DNA of 64,000 bases from Bifidobacterium sp. ESL0800 (lineage in GTDB: Bacteria > Actinomycetota > Actinomycetes > Actinomycetales > Bifidobacteriaceae), in contig NZ_CP113913.1 in the NCBI RefSeq assembly GCF_029395355.1, forward strand, positions 124,001-188,000. The letters run 5' to 3'. Of this stretch, positions 38,720 to 47,370 are shown piece by piece (within the stretch, counting starts at the first letter, position 1; every line of letters begins with the position of its first letter). A program made the translations under genes and the position numbers. Under the pieces are notes generated by a model, which did no database searches, was not told where the DNA came from, and saw only the letters and a list, made by a program, of their open reading frames with translations.

Positions 38720-40006
38720 ATGCTAGATATCCAATTTATCCGTGAACATCCCGACGTCGTGCGCGATTCCCAGCGCAAGCGCGGAGAATCCGTCGAACTC
38801 GTCGACGAGGTTTTGAAGCAGGACGAAACCCGCCGTGCCGCCCTGAAATCCTATGAGGAGGCGCGTGCCAGCCAGAAGGCCATGGGCAAGAAGGTCGCTG
38901 CCGCCGCTCCTGAAGAGAAGGCCACGCTGATCGCGCAGACCAAGGATCTGGCGGGCAAGGTCGCCGAGTACAAGAAGACCTCCGACGACGCTTCCGCGGC
39001 CTACACCAAGGCCATGTGGCAGTTCTCCAACATCGTCGAGCCCGAAGCGCCCGAAGGCGGCGAGGACGATTACGTGGTGGTGCAGAAGGTCGGCACGCCG
39101 CGCGACTTCAAGGCCGAGGGCTTCGAACCCAAGGACCACCTGACGCTCGGCGTCGGTGTGGCCGGCATCGACATGCGTCGTGGCGTCAAGGTCTCCGGAT
39201 CTCGCTTCTACTTCCTGCGCGGCGCTGTGGCCCGCATGCAGATCGCGATGCTCACCATGGCCGTCGACCAGGCTGAGGAGAACGGCTTCACGCTCGCCAT
39301 CACCCCGACGCTGGTGCGTCCCGAGGTCATGGCCGGAACCGGCTTCCTGAATTCGCACGCAGACGAGATCTACCGTCTGCGCGAACCTGATGACCAGTAC
39401 CTCGTGGGCACTTCGGAAGTGGCGCTCGCGGGCATGCACGAAAACGAGATCCTCGACCTGTCCAACGGGCCGCTGAAGTACACCGGCTGGTCCAGCTGCT
39501 ACCGGCGCGAGGCCGGTGCCGCGGGCAAGGACACGTCCGGCATCATCCGCGTCCACCAGTTCGACAAGGTGGAGATGTTCGTCTATTGCAAGCAGGAGGA
39601 TTCCCGCAAGATGCACCAGCAGCTGCTGGGCATGGAGGAGCAGATGCTGGCCAAGGTCGAGGTGCCCTACCGCACTATCGACACCGCCGCCGGCGACCTC
39701 GGCTCCTCCGCCGCACGCAAGTTCGACAACGAGGCTTGGGTGCCCACGCAGGGCCGCTACCGCGAGCTCACGTCCACCTCGAACTGCACCGAGTACCAGG
39801 CCCGTCGCCTCAACATCCGCGAGCGTTGCGAGGACGGCTCCACCCGCCCGGTCTCCACGTTGAACGGTACACTGGCCACCACGCGCTGGCTCGTAGCCAT
39901 CCTCGAGAACCATCAGCAGAAGGACGGCTCCATCGAGATTCCGAAGGCCATGCGCCCCTACATGGGCGGCCGCGAGGTCATCGAGCCCACCAAGTGGGAG
40001 GCGTGA
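38720..40006 (+). CDS. serS: Seryl-tRNA synthetase
   Basis: SerRS charges tRNA-Ser. The 428 residues start MLDIQFIREHPD, have the N-terminal coiled-coil that recognises the long variable arm, and the class II motifs in PTLVRPEVMAGTGFL, SSCYRREAGAAGKDT and LNGTLATTRWLVAILE. The ATG at 38720 is the family start. A matching tRNA-Ser(UGA) lies 197 bases downstream. Confidence 0.97.
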   Translation: MLDIQFIREHPDVVRDSQRKRGESVELVDEVLKQDETRRAALKSYEEARASQKAMGKKVAAAAPEEKATLIAQTKDLAGKVAEYKKTSDDASAAYTKAMWQFSNIVEPEAPEGGEDDYVVVQKVGTPRDFKAEGFEPKDHLTLGVGVAGIDMRRGVKVSGSRFYFLRGAVARMQIAMLTMAVDQAEENGFTLAITPTLVRPEVMAGTGFLNSHADEIYRLREPDDQYLVGTSEVALAGMHENEILDLSNGPLKYTGWSSCYRREAGAAGKDTSGIIRVHQFDKVEMFVYCKQEDSRKMHQQLLGMEEQMLAKVEVPYRTIDTAAGDLGSSAARKFDNEAWVPTQGRYRELTSTSNCTEYQARRLNIRERCEDGSTRPVSTLNGTLATTRWLVAILENHQQKDGSIEIPKAMRPYMGGREVIEPTKWEA

Positions 40007-40152
40007 GCGCCGTAGCTGTAACGTTGAAAGCGTCGCGGTCCTGCCCAATGTGGATGCATGGCAGAAGCCGCGGCGCTTTTGTTTTGGCATCTTGGCATTT
40101 TGGCAGTTTATAAAGCAGCGGTTACGTCGGCGTGTGAGTGTCTGCGGGCGGC

Positions 40153-40161
40153 TGTTATAAT
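40153..40161 (+). promoter_or_regulatory. Extended -10 promoter of tRNA-Ser(UGA)
   Basis: TGTTATAAT has the extended -10 form TG-N-TATAAT, 43 bases before the tRNA. A -35 is not convincing. Confidence 0.6.
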
Positions 40162-40203
40162 TTCATACGTTGCGTTTGCGGTGCGAGCCGTTAACCGCAA
40201 CAT

Positions 40204-40288
40204 GGACAGGTGTCTGAGCGGTCGAAAGAGACGGTCTTGAAAACCGTTGAGGAGCAATCCTCCGCGAGTTCGAATCTCGCCCTGTCCG
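40204..40288 (+). tRNA. tRNA-Ser (anticodon UGA)
   Basis: Acceptor arms GGACAGG and CCTGTCC pair. The anticodon stem ACGGT/ACCGT holds CTTGAAA with anticodon TGA. A long variable arm (GAGGAGCAATCCTC) and T arm identical to the other tRNA-Ser confirm a class II serine tRNA. No CCA is encoded. Confidence 0.95.
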
Positions 40289-40296
40289 CATTACAA

Positions 40297-40342
40297 AAGT
40301 GGGTTCCGGATACGTTTAGCATCCGGAACCCACTTGTTTTTT
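40297..40342 (+). terminator. Terminator of tRNA-Ser(UGA)
   Basis: A perfect 15-bp stem (AAGTGGGTTCCGGAT with ATCCGGAACCCACTT, 9-nt loop) is followed by GTTTTTT. Confidence 0.93.
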
Positions 40343-40447
40343 GGAGTCCTGATTGGCTACCGAGCTAGCCGGTACGCCGTGGCGATTGCCCATTTTGGCG
40401 TGTTGCTGTTAAGAGACAGGCCAAAAATGTGTAGCTGGCGGTACCGG

Positions 40448-40536
40448 CCTTCGGCTCGAGCCGTAGACTTGCCGCAACTTCAGCCGTAGACTTGCCGCAA
40501 CTTCAGCCGTAGACTTGCCGCAACTCGAGCCGAAGG
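40448..40536. repeat. Three 23-bp repeats enclosed by 13-bp inverted repeat
   Basis: AGCCGTAGACTTGCCGCAAC plus TTC recurs at 40459, 40482 and 40505, with the third copy ending differently. CCTTCGGCTCGAG at 40448 and CTCGAGCCGAAGG at 40524 form a perfect inverted repeat around the array. The array ends ten bases before the adhesin stop, so it could be a stem-loop in its 3' flank. Confidence 0.9.
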
Positions 40537-40546
40537 GGGAAGGCGC

Positions 40547-41788
40547 TCAACTGTTGCGGCGCTTGCCTAACAGCATTCCGCAAGCGGCCGTCAGCAGAAG
40601 AGACATCAGACCAACCACGGGAAGTACCGTCGCTCCTGTTTCCGCAAGTGTAGGCTTGGGCTGGGTGCTCGCGGGGGTTGTAACGGCCGAATAGACATAG
40701 GTCACTTCCTGCGTTTGATTGACAAAGGTCCCATGCTCATTGCCCTGCACGCGCTGGAACGTGTATCCGTTGAAGCTCTTTTTCTCGCTTGTATATGGGT
40801 CGCCGATATTGCCGGTAAGAGCCACGTCGTCTGACAGATGCTTGCCTGTGGTGTCTACATAATGAACGTTCACGGTACCCAGGGATTTCATGCTGTTCTT
40901 CTGAATCGCGACAAATGAATTGAGCACTTGGTCTCCTGCATCGGCAATCACGATTTTGATGTGGTTTGTTTGGTCCTTGGTGACCGGGGCGTTTACCGGC
41001 ATCACCTTGGTAAGCCCGCCGAAACCGGTTCCTGGAAGGGAATTTATTGTGTAATCGGAATTATCGACGAAATATTCGCTGTTCTTGTCGGCGTTGACGT
41101 TATTGATGCTTACGGGGTCATTCGATCCGGGAATCAGCGCAACGTTCTTGCCGTTGACCAGGAAAGCGAAGGTGTCGTTATAGTCGCTTCCTACAAATTT
41201 CGGATATTCCTCTGATCCGAATACATAGTTGAACGACAGCGTGGAGCCTTTGGGCACGAAATCGAATTCCAATGAAATCGCGTCATGGGTCTTTGGGCCG
41301 CCAAGTATGGCATCCAAGTCGGGGTCGCCGTCAGCATTGAGCGACGACTCCATATTGTCGGTCAGGTTGCCGGTGGAGAAGAGGATGCCGTTGTCGATTC
41401 CCAACGTTGTCTGTCCATGAGCAAAGGTTCCGGCCGCTTCGGGGGAGCCGGTCAGCTTTACATTTGAAACCGAGAGGGAATCGTCGGCAAGCAAAACCTT
41501 CAGCAACGCATTGGCGTCTGCCTTTGTCACGCTTACGTCAGAATCGGTGTCGTCTTGGGCATTGGCGTGCTGGGGTGCTTGCCGCGTTAGCGAATGCTGT
41601 GACGGATCCGCGGCGACTTGTGCGTTTGCCGTGGATACCGTTGCCGATGGGGAGGCTGGCGTAGCCGGTTCAACGGCCTGGGCTCCGGTCGGGGCAAGCA
41701 TGAACGTGGCCAGGATGGCCGCTGTCGCGCTTGTTATGCCTTGTAAAGTCCGTTTTCCGAAGCGGCCTTTGTGTTGTTTTGCTGCCAT
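40547..41788 (-). CDS. Choice-of-anchor-L/MucBP surface adhesin
   Basis: The 413-residue protein has a signal peptide (cut near AQA, residue 38), a Thr/Ala-rich linker, a choice-of-anchor L domain (about 90-270; FNYVFGSEEYPKFVG, YNDTFAFLVNG), a MucBP-like domain (VNVHYVDTTGKHLSD, to about 355), and the cell-wall signal LAETG at 381 followed by a membrane segment and KRRNS. MucBP domains bind mucin-type or glycan ligands. It is probably linked to the wall by a housekeeping sortase. AGAGAGGAAG lies before the ATG at 41788. Confidence 0.9.
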   Translation of the reverse strand: MAAKQHKGRFGKRTLQGITSATAAILATFMLAPTGAQAVEPATPASPSATVSTANAQVAADPSQHSLTRQAPQHANAQDDTDSDVSVTKADANALLKVLLADDSLSVSNVKLTGSPEAAGTFAHGQTTLGIDNGILFSTGNLTDNMESSLNADGDPDLDAILGGPKTHDAISLEFDFVPKGSTLSFNYVFGSEEYPKFVGSDYNDTFAFLVNGKNVALIPGSNDPVSINNVNADKNSEYFVDNSDYTINSLPGTGFGGLTKVMPVNAPVTKDQTNHIKIVIADAGDQVLNSFVAIQKNSMKSLGTVNVHYVDTTGKHLSDDVALTGNIGDPYTSEKKSFNGYTFQRVQGNEHGTFVNQTQEVTYVYSAVTTPASTQPKPTLAETGATVLPVVGLMSLLLTAACGMLLGKRRNS

Positions 41789-42001
41789 TGCCAATCTTCC
41801 TCTCTGAAATGCCGTTGATTTCCTAAGTAGTGATAAACATTACTTTCGGTAACAAGTATAGGCAGTACCTGGTATTTTGTGGAGTCAAGGCCGAAGCGCT
41901 CAACCGGCTTGATCCTGGGTCGCTTTTCTTGTTTCCGACGGTTTCTAGGTCGTCCTTTTTTACTGGATGAAATTTTTATTTGGTGGTTGAAATTCACCGT
42001 T

Positions 42002-42078
42002 GAATAGACGCACTTCACATGGCATTTTCGACCGCTTAGCAGTAACTCCACTTTTATCTAGCCAAATTGCGTAATACT
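42002..42078 (+). promoter_or_regulatory. Shared surface-gene promoter module, copy A
   Basis: GAATAGACGCACTTCAC begins a conserved block ending TTTCGACCGCTTAG (42026-42039). Exactly 31 bases later GTAATACT (42071-42078) gives a -10-like element, 98 bases before the BspA-like gene. Two more copies at 55056 and 56966 have the same spacing. The rest of the 388-base gap also contains the divergent adhesin's promoter. Confidence 0.75.
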
Positions 42079-42176
42079 TATATATAGATGGCGTAGCTAT
42101 GTCCGTTGGGTCCCACGACAATTCAACGGCTGTGGCGAGGTCACAAGGCAAGTGAAGGAAGGAAGACGCAGAGGTA

Positions 42177-45100
42177 ATGGGAAAGCGGCAAAGAACACTC
42201 GTCGGCGCGGTTGTTGCGTTGGCGTTCTTTGTTTGCCCGATTATCGTGTCGGCCAATGGCGAGGAAACCGTTCAAAATTCGAGTATCTCGAATATTTCCG
42301 AAACCAATCAGTCAACCCAGCTTGACGGCACCGGTACGAAAATTGGGCAAGGTTCAGCGCTTGAGGGGCAGAAAAGCCCTGTCGGCGCGACTTCCCAGCA
42401 ATCTGCGCAACCTGGCATTTCACAATTGCCGTCTTCCGACAAACCGAGTTCGCAAGCGACTGATACTTCTTCTGCTTCCACAGTGTCAGCGCAGGGCGAC
42501 GGGGCGAGTTGCGGAGATTCCGGCAATTGGGGCGGTTCGTCCGGTCAGGCTTACTGGTCTTCTTCACGCAATGGGGCCGATTGCGTAGTTACGATTGGCC
42601 CGGGTTCGATCGATGGTTCCGCTGGTGCTCCTTGGTCGATAAACAATCCATTGCATAATGAGGTCTCCGCCATCCATTTCGCAAACACCACAGGCGTTGT
42701 CCGTCTCAGCGGCAACATTGCCGGAATGTTTTCCTCAATGACGAAGTTGAAGGAAGTCCGGATCAGTAATCAAGCCAATTTTGACGTGCGCAACGCCGGT
42801 GGTGATTTCTCGCAGTTGTTCGCCGATTGCCCGAATCTTCAAAACATCGATCTTGCGGTGTGGAAATCGGCCCATCCTCAAAAAATGACGATGATGTTCC
42901 ATGGCGACACCTCGCTGACCAATCTTGACCTTTCCGGCTGGAACACGTCGGAGGCCACGGACATGTCTGCCATGTTCCAAGGCGATGGCGCCCTGCAAAC
43001 CGTCAATGTCGCCGGTTGGGACGTCTCCCAGGTCGCCGATATGTCCGATATGTTCAACGGCGACAGTGCCCTGACTTCAATAGCCGGCATGGACGCTTGG
43101 CACGCCGCGAAGCTCACCGGCATGGCCCGTATGTTCTGCGGCGACGGTGCGCTGACGCACCTGAATCTTTCCGGCTTCAACACCTCGCTTGTCAAAGACA
43201 TGTCGAAGCTCTTCTACCTTTGCAGGAACCTCAAGACCGTCGACGGCTTGGCCAATTGGGACACCGGCCAGGTGGAGCTGATGCCGTCCATGTTCTCCAT
43301 GGTCGAGCAGGTGCCCAACCTCCCGCTTCCGGGCAACCCCGCTTACGCGCAGCAGGTAGGCCCCTCGGACCTTTCGGGTGTCGCCCATTGGAACGTAAGC
43401 AAGGTCCGCGGCTTCAGCCGGATGTTCATGGGCCTGAACTCGGTCTCTGCCCTCGATCTTTCCGCGTGGAAGACGTCTTCGGCGGTTTCCATGCAGGCGA
43501 TGTTCGCCGGTTGCTCCACGCTCAACGAGGTCAAGGGCCTCGGCGGCACCAAGTGGAACACGGCCCACGTCAACGATATGTCATACATGTTCTATCTCGA
43601 TGAGGCCCTCACGCATCTGGGCGATCTTTCGCGTTGGAGCACCGGCAACGTGCAGAACATGGAAGGCATGTTCCGTTACGACGAAGCCCTTTCGGACGTT
43701 CGCGGCATGAGCAAGTGGAAGACGGAGCGGGTCACCTCCATGGCCGCCATGTTCCAGCGCAACCGCGCCCGCACCGACCTCAAGGACGTTTCGATGTGGA
43801 AGACGCCTCACGTCACGCTGATGTGGGATATGTTCGGCGGCGACAGCAACCTCAAGTCCCTCGACGTCTCCGGTTGGGATACGTCCAAGGTCACCAGCAT
43901 GACCTATATGTTCCAGGGCACGGGCATCACCTCGCTCGATCTTTCCAGCTGGGACACCACCCACGTACAGGCCACCAAGGATGCCGCCGCCTGCTCCAAC
44001 GGCACGGTGAAGGCCGACGCCGGCACCTGCCGTGTGCTGCCCGAATACCTCAACGAACTTTCCGTCGGCCCCAAGACGAAGCTGACGCCCGAGTTCTTCA
44101 GCGGCGAGCCCATGAACACCAAGGGCTACACCGGCCGCTGGGCTCGTGACGACGACAGCTGGGCCAGCGACGAGGGCAGCGACGCCAACGAGCAGCTTGC
44201 CGAGCGTTGCCCTGGAACAGGCACTACCGGTCAGAAGCCCCAGACCTACCTTTGGCAGCAGACCGCGCAGATCAGCTTCGACGCCAACCTTCCGCTTAGC
44301 GATTCCAAACTTTCCGGCGGACTGCCGAGTGCGATCCAAGTGACGGGCGCCGAGGTCTCGAAGAAACCGCAGACGGTTCCGCAATCCTCGATGGCGACGC
44401 AAGGCTATAGCTTCACAGGTTGGAACACCGTCTGGAATGGCGGCAACGACCAGAACGGCAAGCCCGGCAAGGCCTATAAGGCCGGCGACAAGATCACGCT
44501 CGATCGCGGTGAAGTGGTCACGTTGTATGCACAATGGAAGTCCACCGGCGGCGCGGCAGGTTCCGAGCAGCCCGTTGACAACGAGCAGTACACCGTGCGC
44601 TATATGGCCAACGAGCCTGAAGGTCTCAAGGCCGGCGGCACCATGAACGACGACGTGTTCACCGCGAATGCGGCGGCTATGAGCGCCTACAAACGTGCGC
44701 TCGCCGATAACGCGTACACGGTTGCGGGCTATACGTTCCGCGGTTGGAGCCGTGTGCCGACTTCGAGCACTGCCTGGGCTCCGGGCGTCGAGCTCAACAT
44801 GAAGCCCGGCATCAACATCATGTATGCCCAGTGGGTCAAGCAGGGGGCTGAGGTTTCCGGCAACGGCGAAGGCGCGGTTGCGGGCGCTGGCAACTCCAAC
44901 GGCATCAACGTCATTATGCAGCCTGCCACCATATTGGCCGGCGCTCCTCAGTTCGGCGCGTCACCTACGGCGGTCGCCGGTCAGACGGTGCCTCTGGCTG
45001 CCGGCACAGGCAATACCGCCAACGGCAACGCGCTTGCAGGCGGTACGCTGCAAGACCATCGTGATTCCCTCGAGAAGACGCCTCAGGAAGACCAGCACAG

Positions 45101-45383
45101 CGTGCCTAAGTGCGTGGAACGGTCTACCGGAAGGGTCCGCAACAGTGCCAACGGCATCAGCTACGTGACGGGAGTCTCCACGCTGCCTTATTGCGAAGGC
45201 GAAGACGAAAGCCAAGGGGCAACCCAGTCCAACACGGCGATTACCAAGACGTCAACGCTTCCGGCCTGGTCGTGGCTGGTCGTGCTGGTCGTGGCCGCGA
45301 TAGCGATGGGTGCGATCGCGTTGCGTCAGCGCTTTGCTTCCCGTGCGGTGGCGACATCGCAGCACAGGAAGGGAGGCAAGTGA
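42177..45383 (+). CDS. BspA-like giant surface protein
   Basis: The 1068-residue protein has a signal peptide (1 to about 25), a Ser/Thr/Gln-rich stretch, then many DUF285/BspA-type repeats of about 25 residues (patterns such as LSGWNTSEATDMSAMF, WDVSQVADMSDMF) to about 620. Two InlB B-repeat/Flg_new-like modules follow (SFTGWNT...LYAQWKS; FRGWSRV...YAQWVKQ). A hydrophobic C-terminal segment (WLVVLVVAAIAMGAIAL) and basic tail anchor it. No canonical LPxTG precedes that segment; TLPAW is the nearest. Likely an adhesin. Confidence 0.88.
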   Translation: MGKRQRTLVGAVVALAFFVCPIIVSANGEETVQNSSISNISETNQSTQLDGTGTKIGQGSALEGQKSPVGATSQQSAQPGISQLPSSDKPSSQATDTSSASTVSAQGDGASCGDSGNWGGSSGQAYWSSSRNGADCVVTIGPGSIDGSAGAPWSINNPLHNEVSAIHFANTTGVVRLSGNIAGMFSSMTKLKEVRISNQANFDVRNAGGDFSQLFADCPNLQNIDLAVWKSAHPQKMTMMFHGDTSLTNLDLSGWNTSEATDMSAMFQGDGALQTVNVAGWDVSQVADMSDMFNGDSALTSIAGMDAWHAAKLTGMARMFCGDGALTHLNLSGFNTSLVKDMSKLFYLCRNLKTVDGLANWDTGQVELMPSMFSMVEQVPNLPLPGNPAYAQQVGPSDLSGVAHWNVSKVRGFSRMFMGLNSVSALDLSAWKTSSAVSMQAMFAGCSTLNEVKGLGGTKWNTAHVNDMSYMFYLDEALTHLGDLSRWSTGNVQNMEGMFRYDEALSDVRGMSKWKTERVTSMAAMFQRNRARTDLKDVSMWKTPHVTLMWDMFGGDSNLKSLDVSGWDTSKVTSMTYMFQGTGITSLDLSSWDTTHVQATKDAAACSNGTVKADAGTCRVLPEYLNELSVGPKTKLTPEFFSGEPMNTKGYTGRWARDDDSWASDEGSDANEQLAERCPGTGTTGQKPQTYLWQQTAQISFDANLPLSDSKLSGGLPSAIQVTGAEVSKKPQTVPQSSMATQGYSFTGWNTVWNGGNDQNGKPGKAYKAGDKITLDRGEVVTLYAQWKSTGGAAGSEQPVDNEQYTVRYMANEPEGLKAGGTMNDDVFTANAAAMSAYKRALADNAYTVAGYTFRGWSRVPTSSTAWAPGVELNMKPGINIMYAQWVKQGAEVSGNGEGAVAGAGNSNGINVIMQPATILAGAPQFGASPTAVAGQTVPLAAGTGNTANGNALAGGTLQDHRDSLEKTPQEDQHSVPKCVERSTGRVRNSANGISYVTGVSTLPYCEGEDESQGATQSNTAITKTSTLPAWSWLVVLVVAAIAMGAIALRQRFASRAVATSQHRKGGK

Positions 45384-45457
45384 TGAACGGACGTTCGCGT
45401 TGGTACGTCTCTGCCGACGGCAGTGTGGTACGGCCGTCCATCCGCGGCCCCGGCTAG
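45383..45457 (+). CDS. 24-residue ORF overlapping the BspA-like gene stop
   Basis: The ATG shares its A with the preceding TGA, and GGGAGG lies about nine bases upstream. The product (MNGRSRWYVSADGSVVRPSI plus four) is polar and basic and unlike any known family. Coupled translation is possible, function unknown. Confidence 0.35.
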   Translation: MNGRSRWYVSADGSVVRPSIRGPG

Positions 45458-45525
45458 TCGGGAGATGTGCAAAACGGATTTTGTAATTTGCAATGTTTGA
45501 AAATGTAAAAAGAAAAGGAATGACA

Positions 45526-47265
45526 ATGAAACAAGGAAGAGTAACGAAGCTTATGGCTTCCCTCGTCGCTTGCGTGGCCGGCGTGGCCATGATGGGCTTC
45601 GGCGTCACCAGTGCCTCGGCAGCGGATCCCGATCCTGACGAAAAAGTGGATCTGACTATTACCGGTGATGCAACGACATTGGATGGTCATAAGTTCAATG
45701 CGGTGAAGCTTGCCGACTATATCAATCAGACCACGGATTCAGTCGGTATTCAGACTGTTGCTGATATGAAAGCTGCGATTAAGGCTGCTGCTGTAGCTAG
45801 CGGTACCTCACTCACTGATAATCAAGATGCCATGGCTACTTTGGTCGCCAAGTGGGGGCCTGACACCACCGACGAAACCGCTTCTCCGTATGCCGGCGTA
45901 CGTCGTAATTTCGTCAACGAGCTGGTAAAGCAGAGTGACATTAAGACCGCTATCGCTGGGGCGACCACTCCCAACACCGCGACCTTTACTGCTGGTGGAG
46001 CAAGCTTCAGCATTCCCAATGGCATTTATCTCATTGAAGATGTCACTGGAGGCAAGGTTGAGGTTTCTATCCCGATTTTGGTTAGCACTAAGGGCTATAT
46101 CGATCAGAGTGTTGGTACCGGCGAGATTGAGGCCAAGATTGAGCCCATCACGATCACGAAGAAGCGTGAGCATCCGACCTATGACGTTGGTGATTATGTC
46201 AAATACACCATTAAGAGCCAGGTTCCGGTGTACACGAATCTTACGAGCATGACGCTGGATGTCATCGATAACCTTGGTAAGGGACTTTCTTACGATCTTG
46301 CCTATGGCACCAAGCCGGTCGTTAAGATCGGTGGCACGACACTTACTGCCGCTGATTATGATTTGACCGTGGGAAAGGCCAATACCACTGGTGGTTGGGA
46401 TACGGTTACCGGCAATGACAAGGTAGCCGGAGCTCAGATTACCTTCGGCCTCGGCAAGTATATCAAGAAGAAGATTGATTCTGATCCCAAGGACTACAGC
46501 TTGGCTGGTAAGGATATCGTCATCACCTTCTACGCGATGGTCAACAAGGACGCGCTGACGCTTGGTAACCCCGACGGGAATAGCGGCGTCGATGGGAACG
46601 GCATCATCAACAAGGCCAAGATTCAGTACACCAACGATGACCACATCGTTACCACCAACGCTCCGAACGTTTACATCTACACCGGAAGCTTCAGCGTTGA
46701 GAAGTACTCTGAGACCAACAAGGCTGAGAAGCTGACTGGTGCTAAGTTCAATATCTTCCGTGGGAAAGATGCTACCGGAAATACTCTGAAGTTCGTCGAT
46801 GAAGGCGCTGACGCCAATGGTGTGCATCAGTATCGTACTGCTGAACCGGGCGAAACCACCACTGATCTTTTGGAGGCTCCGTTCAAAGTCAACGGTCTGA
46901 GTGATGACACCTATGCTATCAAGGAGAAGGAGGCTCCTAGCGGTTACAAGCTCCTTGATTTCCACTTCAATGCCATAATCACGCACACTACCCGCTCCAA
47001 CGATCCGGATGGTGTAGGTCAGCCGACCAGTGACGTGGAGTACTCGTTCGGTGAGGACGACCAGTTCGGCCTCGCTGAGCAGGTCGGCAGCACGGCTGTA
47101 TACAAGGTCTACAACATCCAGTCCTTCACGCAGCTGCCTGCTGCAGGTGCCGTCGGCATCCTGATGCGCGTGGCTCTGGGCGTGGTGTTGCTTGGCGTGG
47201 CCGGAGTGCTCTATATGAGCATGCGAAAGGGCAAGAACGCCCGCAAGGTTGTTCGCCGTCACTAA
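45526..47265 (+). CDS. Isopeptide-forming pilin (cluster 1, first)
   Basis: The 579-residue precursor has a signal peptide (cut near ASA, about 33), a long N-terminal Ig-like domain (NGIYLIEDVTGGKVEVSIPI), a middle domain, and a C-terminal Cna-B-like domain with an E-box YAIKEKEAPSGYKLL near 463. It ends with the sorting signal LPAAG at 537, a membrane segment and a basic tail. FctA/SpaA-type pilins are polymerised by class C sortases. Base composition is lower in GC than in the flanking genes. AAAAGGA precedes the ATG at 45526; 45520 is a possible alternative. Confidence 0.92.
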   Translation: MKQGRVTKLMASLVACVAGVAMMGFGVTSASAADPDPDEKVDLTITGDATTLDGHKFNAVKLADYINQTTDSVGIQTVADMKAAIKAAAVASGTSLTDNQDAMATLVAKWGPDTTDETASPYAGVRRNFVNELVKQSDIKTAIAGATTPNTATFTAGGASFSIPNGIYLIEDVTGGKVEVSIPILVSTKGYIDQSVGTGEIEAKIEPITITKKREHPTYDVGDYVKYTIKSQVPVYTNLTSMTLDVIDNLGKGLSYDLAYGTKPVVKIGGTTLTAADYDLTVGKANTTGGWDTVTGNDKVAGAQITFGLGKYIKKKIDSDPKDYSLAGKDIVITFYAMVNKDALTLGNPDGNSGVDGNGIINKAKIQYTNDDHIVTTNAPNVYIYTGSFSVEKYSETNKAEKLTGAKFNIFRGKDATGNTLKFVDEGADANGVHQYRTAEPGETTTDLLEAPFKVNGLSDDTYAIKEKEAPSGYKLLDFHFNAIITHTTRSNDPDGVGQPTSDVEYSFGEDDQFGLAEQVGSTAVYKVYNIQSFTQLPAAGAVGILMRVALGVVLLGVAGVLYMSMRKGKNARKVVRRH

Positions 47266-47276
47266 ATGATGGTGTG

Positions 47277-47330
47277 TCGCTTGTGGGTTGTCTCGTTGGC
47301 CGGTTGGCCGGCAGAGCAGCCCACACGCGA
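47277..47330 (+). promoter_or_regulatory. Hairpin between the two cluster-1 pilin genes
   Basis: GTGGGTTGTCTC and GAGCAGCCCAC form a stem with one bulge, with outer pairing TCGC/GCGA. It lies between two co-oriented genes and could stabilise the first transcript or reduce the second. Confidence 0.55.
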
Positions 47331-47370
47331 TGCATGCTGAGCAACATCCAGTAACAAGAAAGAACAAACA

